This document shows positions 1 through 5,516 of a DNA stretch of 6,575 nucleotides, piece by piece. This stretch comes from Tannerella sp. (GTDB lineage Bacteria > Bacteroidota > Bacteroidia > Bacteroidales > Tannerellaceae). The translations under genes and the position numbers were made by a program. The stretch spans positions 1 to 6,575 of the forward strand of contig JAIRYY010000137.1 of assembly GCA_031267485.1 (NCBI GenBank), read 5' to 3'. How positions within the stretch are numbered: the first letter of the stretch is position 1; every line of letters starts with the position of its first letter. The notes beneath the pieces were generated by a model. That model saw nothing but the letters and a program-made list of their open reading frames with translations, was not told where the DNA came from and did not search any database.

Positions 1-70
1 GGACGGCTCCCCGGAACGGGTGCGAGTTTACTGTCACAATGATGGATGGCTCCGGATAAAAATTCAATGA
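1..70 (+). CDS. Possible 3' end of a plus-strand gene cut by the window edge
   Basis: Two plus-strand frames are open from the edge. One ends with TGA at 68-70 and would finish ...VRVYCHNDGWLRIKIQ. The other ends with TAA at 57-59 and would finish ...NGCEFTVTMMDGSG. Either could be a real C-terminus; the second resembles the last beta strand of a histidine-kinase ATPase domain only vaguely. Minus-strand frames are also open here, as expected in GC-rich DNA, so the call is weak. Its value is positional: a gene ending here would converge on dinB, with the large palindrome at 87-174 between the two 3' ends. The frame, the protein and even the existence of the gene cannot be settled without sequence to the left. 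Confidence 0.25.
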   Translation, partial: DGSPERVRVYCHNDGWLRIKIQ

Positions 71-86
71 ACTCGCAACACAGGAA

Positions 87-174
87 TGACGGGAGAAATA
101 CAATGCACAAAAATATCCCGCGTGAAGTATATACTTCTCACGGGATATTTTTGCGCATTGTATTTTCCCCGTCA
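87..174. repeat. 88-bp palindrome without spacer (44-base arms)
   Basis: The arms 87-130 and 131-174 are inverted copies meeting at the centre GTAT|ATAC (127-134), with no spacer. 39 of 44 positions pair by Watson-Crick rules; mismatched pairs are 94/167, 95/166, 107/154, 121/140 and 123/138. In RNA copied from the minus strand three of these become G-U pairs (42 of 44 paired), against one in plus-strand RNA (40 of 44). It lies in the non-coding stretch downstream of dinB. It could be a small palindromic mobile or dispersed repeat, a bidirectional terminator between converging genes, or both. There is no clean T-run on either side. I saw no convincing target-site duplication beside it. Confidence 0.85.
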
Positions 175-248
175 CCAGCGAACTCAGTGAAGCAATCCGG
201 TTCGCCGCCTGTGCCTGGATTGCTTCGGGCTGCGCCCTCGCAAATGAC
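171..248. repeat. Second inverted repeat of the GAAGCAATCC / GGATTGCTTC type
   Basis: The core stem is 189-200 with 215-226 (GAAGCAATCCGG against CTGGATTGCTTC: 11 Watson-Crick pairs plus one G-T) around a 14-base loop at 201-214. Two outer segments also pair in order: GCGA 178-181 with TCGC 238-241, and GTCA 171-174 with TGAC 245-248. The outer GTCA is the same one that closes the 88-bp palindrome, so the two structures share an arm end and compete for it. The pattern of TGAC, then GCGA, then GAAGCAATCC resembles an intergenic dispersed repeat motif I recall from several bacterial genomes. That is memory, not a database result. Confidence 0.7.
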
Positions 249-283
249 GAAGATACACGACTTTCGAGACCGTCATGTATTCG
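248..283. repeat. Small hairpin downstream of dinB
   Basis: The stem pairs 253-261 (ATACACGAC) with 272-280 (GTCATGTAT), eight Watson-Crick pairs and one A-C that becomes G-U in minus-strand RNA. It is extended by CGA 248-250 with TCG 281-283 after a two-base bulge. The loop is 10 bases (262-271). It lies 32-67 bases past the dinB stop codon, so it could form at the 3' end of the dinB transcript. No U-tract follows on the minus strand, so it is not a textbook intrinsic terminator. It may simply be the third unit of the composite repeat that begins at 87. Confidence 0.4.
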
Positions 284-314
284 GCAAATGTATCATTTAT
301 TTTTAGACGAATCC

Positions 315-1382
315 TTAAAACAAATCAAGTTCCAGCTGCGTAAATTTCCGTTCCGGCTCATCGGCGGCGTTGCTGACGCCGACGCCCAGCAGTCTCACCG
401 GCCGCGCGGACAGGTCGACCTGTTTCATTATTTCGCGCGCGGTATTCCAGAACATGTCAAAACCGGATATCCGGTGCGGGAGCGTCCGGCTTCGGGTGAT
501 GATTTTGAAGTCGGCGTATTTCACCTTGACCGTCACCGTCCGGCCGTAGAAATTTTCCTTTTCGACGCGTTCCATGACTTCCCCGGCAAGATGGTATAAC
601 TCAACAAGCAGCAGCGTCATACTGTCCTTGTCCTGCAGGAAAGTCGTTTCGTTGCTTATTGATTTTATGACCCGTTCCGCCTGCACTTCCCGGTCGTCAA
701 TCCCCCGGGCGTTCATGTAAAAACTCCTCCCGGCCTTGCCGAACAAAAGCGTGAGTTCCCGTTCGGAACGGCGTTTAAGGTCTAATCCGGTATAAATGCC
801 GTTTTCGTGCATTTTCCGTGCGGTGACTTTGCCGACGCCGAAAAACTGTTCGATCTTCAGGCCTTCCACAAACCGTTCGGCCTCTTCGGGCAGGATGACA
901 AAAAGACCGTCGGGTTTTTTGTAGTCGGAGGCTATCTTGGCCAGGAATTTATTTACGGAAACGCCTGCGGACGCCCTCAGTCCGGTTGTCTCGTAGATTC
1001 TGCGCTTGATTTCGCGGGCTATCAGCGTGGCGGACGGATTGTTTTTGCGGTTTTCCGTCACATCCAGGAACGCTTCATCCAGCGACAGGGGTTCCACGAG
1101 ATTCGTGTAATCGTAAAAAATATCCCTTATCTGACTGGAAACATCGTGGTAAACATCAAACCGGGGGGAGACGAAGATGAGGGACGGACATTTGCTTTTG
1201 GCCGTCAGCGAAGGCATCGCGGAACGGATGCCGTACTTGCGCGCCTCGTAGCTGGCGGTGGCAACGACGCCGCGGGCCTCCGAATAACCGACGGCTACCG
1301 GTTTGCCCCGCAGTTCCCTGTTGTCGCGCTGCTCCACCGAAGCATAAAACGCGTCCATGTCGATGTGGATGATTTTTCGCAT
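315..1382 (-). CDS. dinB: DNA polymerase IV (Y-family translesion polymerase)
   Basis: A cytoplasmic error-prone polymerase that extends past damaged template bases and mispaired ends. The 355-residue product is close to the 351 of E. coli DinB and colinear with it at the start. Visible: RKIIHIDMDAFYASVEQ at 2-18 with metal ligand D8 and a tyrosine at the steric-gate position (Y13); SLDEAFLDVT from 100, giving the catalytic D102/E103; the palm segment VNKFLAKIASDYKKPDG; and the helix-hairpin-helix region GVGKVTARKM. The C-terminus QLELDLF (349-355) fits a sliding-clamp binding motif of the QLxLxL kind. I chose the ATG at 1382 because family proteins begin with this MRKIIH-like strand. An in-frame ATG at 1466 would add 28 residues unlike the family. 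The gene is divergent from clpB. A TATCTTTG box sits three bases before the chosen ATG, suggesting a very short leader or leaderless mRNA. Confidence 0.96.
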   Translation of the reverse strand: MRKIIHIDMDAFYASVEQRDNRELRGKPVAVGYSEARGVVATASYEARKYGIRSAMPSLTAKSKCPSLIFVSPRFDVYHDVSSQIRDIFYDYTNLVEPLSLDEAFLDVTENRKNNPSATLIAREIKRRIYETTGLRASAGVSVNKFLAKIASDYKKPDGLFVILPEEAERFVEGLKIEQFFGVGKVTARKMHENGIYTGLDLKRRSERELTLLFGKAGRSFYMNARGIDDREVQAERVIKSISNETTFLQDKDSMTLLLVELYHLAGEVMERVEKENFYGRTVTVKVKYADFKIITRSRTLPHRISGFDMFWNTAREIMKQVDLSARPVRLLGVGVSNAADEPERKFTQLELDLF

Positions 1383-1385
1383 GTG

Positions 1386-1393
1386 CAAAGATA
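1386..1393 (-). promoter_or_regulatory. Candidate -7 box for dinB (TATCTTTG)
   Basis: On the minus strand this reads TATCTTTG, a full match to the Bacteroidota -7 consensus TAnnTTTG, followed by CAC and the dinB ATG. Transcription would be expected to begin at or within a few bases of the ATG. I see no TTG at the usual -33 distance, so support rests on the -7 box alone. Confidence 0.5.
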
Positions 1394-1436
1394 ATGTTTT
1401 TTGGGGACTTTGGATGATTGCCTCCTTTGAAAAACG

Positions 1437-1477
1437 CGTCAAAATGTCAGCAATATTCTTTGGCATCCATTTTGACG
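1437..1477. promoter_or_regulatory. Perfect 10-bp inverted repeat in the dinB-clpB divergent region
   Basis: CGTCAAAATG (1437-1446) is repeated exactly inverted as CATTTTGACG (1468-1477), with a 21-base spacer. The spacer contains TATTCTTTG (1454-1462), one base longer than the TAnnTTTG consensus. This could be the clpB -7 box, with a TTTG at 1426-1429 as a rather distant -33. An inverted repeat centred on a promoter box in a divergent region looks like an operator, but I do not recognise the binding protein. It is not a CIRCE element (no TTAGCACTC) and I see no LexA-type CTGT-N8-ACAG box. Confidence 0.45.
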
Positions 1478-1513
1478 TTCTATTGGCGGAAATAACAAAC
1501 AGAGATTAAAAAA

Positions 1514-1521
1514 AGAAGGAG
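1514..1521 (+). promoter_or_regulatory. Strong Shine-Dalgarno site for clpB (AGAAGGAG)
   Basis: AGAAGGAG ends eight bases before the clpB ATG at 1530 and supports that start. It is the strongest correctly spaced ribosome-binding sequence in the window; the other genes here have weak or no such site, as is common in Bacteroidota. Confidence 0.7.
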
Positions 1522-1529
1522 ATAAATAT

Positions 1530-4118
1530 ATGAATTTTAATAATTTTACAATCAAATCACAGGAAGCCGTGCAGCAGGCGGTTGATCTTGTCCGGCAGAA
1601 CGGCGGCCAGTCAATCGAAGCCGTACACCTGCTTAAGGGCGTCATTATGGCAGGAGAGAGTATTGTGCAGTTTCTGACCCGGAAACTTGGCGTCAATCAG
1701 CAGGGATTGAATCAGCTTGTCGACCGGAAAATCGCTTCCCTGCCCAAAGTTTCGGGCGGCGAATCTTACCTTAGCGGCGAGGCGAACGCCGTGCTTCAGA
1801 AAGCGGTCGATTACAGCAGCAAGTCGGGCGACCGGTATGTTTCGCTTGAGCATGTCATGCTGGCTTTGCTTGCCGTGAAAAGCGACGCTTCGCAAATGCT
1901 GAAGGACGCCGGCATGACGGAGAAAGACCTGTGTGCGGCAATCGACGAACTGCGCCAGGGCGACAGGGTGACAAGTCAGTCGGCCGAAGATACTTACGGC
2001 TCTCTCGGCAAATATGCCGTCAACCTGAACGAACGCGCCCGCTCCGGCAAGCTGGATCCGGTGATCGGTCGCGACGACGAGATACGCCGCGTGCTGCAAA
2101 TACTGAGCCGCCGCACGAAAAACAACCCAATCCTCATCGGCGAACCGGGCGTCGGAAAGACGGCCATTGCCGAAGGGCTGGCGCACCGTATCATCCGCGG
2201 CGACGTGCCCGAAAACCTCAAAAGCAAGCAGGTTTTTTCGCTCGACATGGGGGCGCTGATTGCCGGGGCGAAGTACAAGGGTGAATTTGAAGAGCGGCTG
2301 AAAGCGGTCGTGAACGAGGTCGTCAAGTCCGACGGCGAAATCATCCTTTTCATCGACGAGATACACACCCTCGTCGGAGCGGGCAAAAGCGAGGGCGCCA
2401 TGGATGCGGCGAACATACTGAAACCGGCGCTGGCGCGCGGCGAACTGCGCGCGATAGGGGCGACCACGCTGGACGAATATCAGAAGTATTTTGAAAAGGA
2501 CAAGGCGCTGGAACGCCGTTTCCAGATGGTTACGGTCGACGAGCCGGACGAGGCGGACACCATTTCCATCCTCCGCGGACTGAAGGAGAAATACGAGAAT
2601 CATCACAAGATTCGTATCAAGGACGACGCGCTGATTGCCGCCGTACAGCTGTCGACGCGCTATATCACCGACCGTTTCCTGCCCGACAAGGCAATCGACC
2701 TGATGGACGAAGCGGCGGCGCGGCTCCGCATGCAGGCCGATTCCGTGCCGGAAACGCTCGACGAGGTGTCGCGCCGTATCGCGCAGCTTGAAATCGAGCG
2801 CGAGGCTATCAAACGCGAAAAGGACAGGGAGAAACTGGATTTGCTCGGCGCGGAGATTGCCAACCTGAAAGAGGAGGAGAAGACGCAGAAAGCGAAATGG
2901 CAAAGCGAAAAGGAGTTGATTAATAAAATTCAGCAGAACAAAATCGATATCGAAAACCTCCGGTTCGAAGCCGACAGGGCCGAACGCGAGGGCGATTACG
3001 GCAAAGTGGCGGAGATTCGCTATGGCAAACTGAAGGAAAAGGAAGGGCAGATAGAGGAGATACAGGGGCGGCTGCACGAGATGCAGGGCGGTGACGCGAT
3101 GATAAAGGAGGAGGTTGACAGCGAGGACATCGCCGACGTCGTGTCGCGCTGGACGGGGATACCGGTAAACAGGATGATGCAGAGCGAGCGCGACAAGCTG
3201 CTGCACCTCGAAGACGAGCTTCACCGGCGCGTCGTCGGGCAGGACGAAGCGATAACGGCGATTGCCGACGCCGTGCGCCGCAGCCGCGCCGGTTTGCAGG
3301 ACCCGAAACGCCCGATTGGCTCGTTCATCTTCCTCGGAACGACCGGGGTCGGCAAGACGGAGCTGGCAAAAGCGCTGGCCGAGTATCTTTTTGATGACGA
3401 AAACATGATGACGCGCATCGACATGAGCGAATACCAGGAGAAGTTCAGCGCCAGCCGCCTCGTCGGCGCGCCTCCGGGATATGTGGGCTACGAGGAAGGC
3501 GGCCAGCTGACCGAAGCCATACGGCGCAAGCCGTACTCGGTCGTCCTTTTTGACGAGATAGAAAAGGCGCATCCCGACGTGTTTAACATCCTGCTGCAGG
3601 TGCTGGACGACGGCCGCCTGACCGACAACAAGGGACGCACGGTCAACTTCAAGAATACGATTATCATCATGACGAGCAACATGGGTTCGTCGCTCATACG
3701 CGAAAACTTCGAAAAGATGACGTCCGAAAACCGCGACCGGGTCATGGAGGAAACGAAAAGGGAGGTTCTCGACCTGATGAAAAAGACCATCCGTCCGGAG
3801 TTCCTGAACCGTATCGACGAGATTATCATGTTCACCCCGCTCAGCGGCGAGGAGATTCGCCTGATAGTGGGCATGCAGCTTGCCAACACGCAACGGATGC
3901 TGGAGAAGAACGGTATCACGCTGAATTTTACCGACGCCGCATTGGACTATCTTGCCAACAGGGGCTATGACCCGCAGTTCGGCGCGCGCCCCGTGAAGCG
4001 CGTCATCCAGAACCTCGTCCTCAACGAACTGTCGAAACGGATACTGGGTGCGGGCATCAGCAGCAGCCGTCCGGTCACAGTCTCAGTTGAAAATGGAGAA
4101 TTGAGAATGGAGAATTGA
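1530..4118 (+). CDS. clpB: ATP-dependent protein disaggregase ClpB (Hsp100)
   Basis: A hexameric AAA+ chaperone of the cytosol that pulls polypeptides out of aggregates together with DnaK/DnaJ/GrpE. The 862 residues cover the full family layout. The N-terminal Clp repeat domain spans about 1-145. NBD1 has Walker A GEPGVGKT at 204-211, pore loop KYKG at 248-251, Walker B LFIDE at 273-277 and the ERR arginines at 328-330. The coiled-coil middle domain that separates ClpB from ClpA and ClpC spans about 405-525. NBD2 has Walker A GTTGVGKT at 603-610, pore loop GYVGYEEGG at 650-658, Walker B VLFDE at 672-676 and sensor-2 GAR at 818-820. All nucleotide-binding motifs are intact. The start is fixed by a strong ribosome-binding site and by [10 protein letters not shown], a typical Bacteroidota N-terminus. 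The last eight residues (NGELRMEN) come from a short tandem repeat. No CIRCE element is seen upstream. Confidence 0.98.
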   Translation: MNFNNFTIKSQEAVQQAVDLVRQNGGQSIEAVHLLKGVIMAGESIVQFLTRKLGVNQQGLNQLVDRKIASLPKVSGGESYLSGEANAVLQKAVDYSSKSGDRYVSLEHVMLALLAVKSDASQMLKDAGMTEKDLCAAIDELRQGDRVTSQSAEDTYGSLGKYAVNLNERARSGKLDPVIGRDDEIRRVLQILSRRTKNNPILIGEPGVGKTAIAEGLAHRIIRGDVPENLKSKQVFSLDMGALIAGAKYKGEFEERLKAVVNEVVKSDGEIILFIDEIHTLVGAGKSEGAMDAANILKPALARGELRAIGATTLDEYQKYFEKDKALERRFQMVTVDEPDEADTISILRGLKEKYENHHKIRIKDDALIAAVQLSTRYITDRFLPDKAIDLMDEAAARLRMQADSVPETLDEVSRRIAQLEIEREAIKREKDREKLDLLGAEIANLKEEEKTQKAKWQSEKELINKIQQNKIDIENLRFEADRAEREGDYGKVAEIRYGKLKEKEGQIEEIQGRLHEMQGGDAMIKEEVDSEDIADVVSRWTGIPVNRMMQSERDKLLHLEDELHRRVVGQDEAITAIADAVRRSRAGLQDPKRPIGSFIFLGTTGVGKTELAKALAEYLFDDENMMTRIDMSEYQEKFSASRLVGAPPGYVGYEEGGQLTEAIRRKPYSVVLFDEIEKAHPDVFNILLQVLDDGRLTDNKGRTVNFKNTIIIMTSNMGSSLIRENFEKMTSENRDRVMEETKREVLDLMKKTIRPEFLNRIDEIIMFTPLSGEEIRLIVGMQLANTQRMLEKNGITLNFTDAALDYLANRGYDPQFGARPVKRVIQNLVLNELSKRILGAGISSSRPVTVSVENGELRMEN

Positions 4119-4123
4119 GAATT
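4092..4123. repeat. Short tandem repeat covering the clpB stop codon
   Basis: Two exact copies of the 14-base unit AATGGAGAATTGAG lie at 4092-4105 and 4106-4119, followed by a partial third unit AAT. The clpB stop TGA (4116-4118) is inside the second copy. The repeat encodes the last eight residues of ClpB. GAGAATTGAGAATGGAG-type strings resemble a dispersed intergenic repeat I recall from other genomes; this is memory, not a search. Confidence 0.8.
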
Positions 4124-4138
4124 TTAACATGGAAGCGC

Positions 4139-4168
4139 TTGCGGGATTATTCAATTATGTATATCTTG
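4139..4168 (+). promoter_or_regulatory. Candidate promoter for the acidic-protein/dus pair
   Basis: TTG at 4139-4141 is separated by 20 bases from TATCTTG at 4162-4168, an approximate Bacteroidota -33/-7 pair whose -7 box is one T short of TAnnTTTG. The start of transcription would fall near 4173, giving a leader of about 25 bases before the ATG at 4199. Read-through from clpB is an alternative, since no terminator is visible between 4119 and 4198. Confidence 0.3.
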
Positions 4169-4198
4169 CGCCGTTTTTTTATTAAAATAGATAAGGAT

Positions 4199-4552
4199 AT
4201 GAGTGAAGACCGGGATTTTTTGTATGACGATGACGAGGCGGTGAAATTCATAAAAAATTACCTGCCCGAAGAATTGAGAGGTAAATACAGTGACGACGAC
4301 ATAAATTACGTCATTGACTTGATTTATGACTTCTATGACTCCAAAGGGTTTGTCGAAGATGACGATGAGGGGGATGACGATGAGGAGGTTGAAATAAACG
4401 AGGACGAGCTGATTGCTTATGTCATAAAGAATATTCTGTCCGACGGCATCGGGGAATATGATGCGGATGACATCCCGCTCATCGTACAGGGAGAACTGGA
4501 ATACTGCGAATCGCTGGGAATGTTTGGAGACAGTGAAAACAGGCGCGATTGA
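4199..4552 (+). CDS. Conserved-looking, strongly acidic small protein of unknown function
   Basis: I do not recognise a named family, though similar short acidic proteins seem familiar from Bacteroidota genomes. It has 117 residues, with 40 Asp/Glu against 9 Lys/Arg by my count. It has no signal peptide, membrane segment or cysteine pair, so it is probably cytosolic. It reads as two similar segments joined by an acidic linker (53-65). Residues 12-52 contain IKN...L...GKYSDDDI...YDFYDSKGF. Residues 69-109 contain IKN.L...GEYDADDI...LEYCESLGMF. Residues 28-52 align without gaps to 85-109 with 7 of 25 identical and many conservative changes, suggesting an internal duplication of a helical module. 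The ATG at 4199 has a weak AAGGA just before it. Frame-open sequence further upstream is AT-rich, basic and unlike the rest. It overlaps the dus gene by 20 bp, which suggests coupled expression. Confidence 0.8.
   Translation: MSEDRDFLYDDDEAVKFIKNYLPEELRGKYSDDDINYVIDLIYDFYDSKGFVEDDDEGDDDEEVEINEDELIAYVIKNILSDGIGEYDADDIPLIVQGELEYCESLGMFGDSENRRD
4358..4385 (+). repeat. In-frame 13-bp direct repeat in the acidic linker
   Basis: GATGACGATGAGG occurs at 4358-4370 and again at 4373-4385, period 15, so one repeat unit equals five codons. It encodes DDDEG followed by DDDEE in the acidic linker. A repeat of this kind can change linker length by slippage without shifting the frame. Confidence 0.7.
4526..4535 (+). 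promoter_or_regulatory. Ribosome-binding site and GTG start deciding the dus N-terminus
   Basis: GGAGA at 4526-4530 precedes GTG at 4533-4535 with only two bases between. The spacing is short, but the site lies inside the coding region of the upstream gene, so ribosomes terminating at 4552 could reinitiate here. No ATG in this frame gives a family-like N-terminus. Confidence 0.55.
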
Positions 4553-5516
4553 TTTGGGCCGGTATCCCGTACTGCTGGCGCCGATGGAGGATGTTACGGA
4601 TATTTCTTTCCGGCTGCTGTGCAAACAGTTCGGGGCCGACATGGTGTACACCGAATTTGTATCCAGCGACGCGCTCGTCAGGCACATAAGCAAAACAAGG
4701 GAGAAACTGACCGTGGCGGACGATGAACGCCCCGTGGCCATTCAGATTTACGGCAGGGACGTGGCGTCGATGACGGAAGCGGCCATCATCTGCGGGGAAG
4801 CCCGTCCGGACGTCATCGACCTGAATTTCGGCTGCCCGGTGAAAAAGATTGCCGCTAAAGGCGCCGGAGCCGGCATGCTGCGCAACATCCCCCTGATGCT
4901 CGAAATCACGCGTGAAGTGGTGAAAGCCGTCAAAACGCCGGTGACGGTGAAAACCCGCCTCGGCTGGGATTGCGACAGCCTTGTCATCACCACCCTCGCC
5001 GAACAGCTGCAGGACTGCGGTATAGCCGCGCTGTCCATACATGGCCGCACGCGGTCGCAGATGTATGCGGGGGAAGCCGACTGGACGCTTATCGGCGAGG
5101 TGAAGAACAATCCGCGGATGACCATCCCGATTATAGGGAACGGGGACATCACGTCGCCCGAACGCTGCCGCGAATGTTTCGACCGCTACGGCGTCGACGG
5201 CGTGATGATTGGACGGGGCAGCATCGGCAGACCCTGGATTTTCCGCGAAATAAAACATTTTCTTCAGACCGGCACCCCATTGCCCGCCGAACCTTTCTCC
5301 CGCTATCTGGACATCCTGAAAAAACAGACGCTGCAGAGCGTCGAACGCCTGGACGAAAGGCGGGGCATACTGCACATACGCCGCCACCTGGCCGTGACGC
5401 CCCTGTTCAAGGGCATACCCGATTTCAAACCGACGCGCGTGGCCATGCTTCGCGCGGAAACCGTCGATGAACTGTTTCGCATCATGGACCGGACGGAAAC
5501 CTTAGGCATTATCTGA
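4533..5516 (+). CDS. dusB: tRNA-dihydrouridine synthase, DusB-like
   Basis: An FMN enzyme that uses NADPH to reduce specific uridines in the tRNA D-loop to dihydrouridine. With the GTG start the product is 327 residues, normal for the family. Visible: FMN-binding APMEDVTD at 16-23; NFGCPVKKIAAKGAGAGML from 98 with the catalytic C101; VKTRLGWD with K140; SIHGRTR with H170; GNGDI at 202-206; GRGSIGRPW at 227-235 for phosphate binding; and a helical C-terminal tRNA-binding domain including HIRRHL. I chose GTG at 4533 because residues from VKTGAIDLGRYPVLLAPMED match the usual N-terminus. GGAGA lies just before it (4526-4530), and the upstream in-frame ATGs (first at 4458) give an Arg/Ser-rich extension that is only a shadow of the preceding gene. 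It overlaps that gene by 20 bp. DusB is the best subfamily guess; another Dus subtype is possible. Confidence 0.94.
   Translation: MKTGAIDLGRYPVLLAPMEDVTDISFRLLCKQFGADMVYTEFVSSDALVRHISKTREKLTVADDERPVAIQIYGRDVASMTEAAIICGEARPDVIDLNFGCPVKKIAAKGAGAGMLRNIPLMLEITREVVKAVKTPVTVKTRLGWDCDSLVITTLAEQLQDCGIAALSIHGRTRSQMYAGEADWTLIGEVKNNPRMTIPIIGNGDITSPERCRECFDRYGVDGVMIGRGSIGRPWIFREIKHFLQTGTPLPAEPFSRYLDILKKQTLQSVERLDERRGILHIRRHLAVTPLFKGIPDFKPTRVAMLRAETVDELFRIMDRTETLGII

Noticed and set aside
87..283. CRISPR array or attachment site in the left repeat region
   Set aside because: The repeats are inverted and of differing sequence, without regularly spaced direct repeats, and no integrase, cas or tRNA gene is present.
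46..306. An 86-codon plus-strand frame over the left non-coding region
   Set aside because: It runs straight through the 88-bp palindrome and the second inverted repeat. The translation has no family features, and the open frame appears incidental.
807..1394. A 195-codon plus-strand frame opposite dinB
   Set aside because: The dinB reading has all catalytic residues; the opposite frame shows no family features and no ribosome-binding site.
1421..1428. Perfect AAAGGAGG Shine-Dalgarno-like string on the minus strand upstream of dinB
   Set aside because: No ATG, GTG or TTG lies at a workable distance; the codons five bases on are ATC ATC. It is too far from the ATG at 1382, so it is probably coincidental.
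1383..1466. A 28-residue N-terminal extension of DinB from ATG 1466
   Set aside because: DinB proteins begin at the MRKIIHIDMD strand. The extension lacks family similarity and a ribosome-binding site, and it would cover the candidate promoter and part of the inverted repeat.
1383..1529. CIRCE (HrcA) or SOS box controlling clpB or dinB
   Set aside because: I looked for TTAGCACTC-N9-GAGTGCTAA and for CTGT-N8-ACAG-like sequences and found neither. The inverted repeat present has a different sequence and spacing.
1611..3893. A 760-codon open frame antisense to clpB
   Set aside because: It lies wholly opposite ClpB, whose motifs are complete. The translation is low-complexity-like (rich in Arg, His, Leu, Val) with no recognisable domain, as expected when a GC-rich codon pattern removes stops from the opposite strand.
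4119..4198. Terminator after clpB
   Set aside because: The stretch is AT-rich with a T-run at 4176-4182, but I find no stable GC-rich stem before it.
4479..5387. A 302-codon minus-strand frame opposite the Dus gene
   Set aside because: It is His/Arg/Phe-rich shadow sequence, while the plus-strand frame is an intact Dus enzyme.
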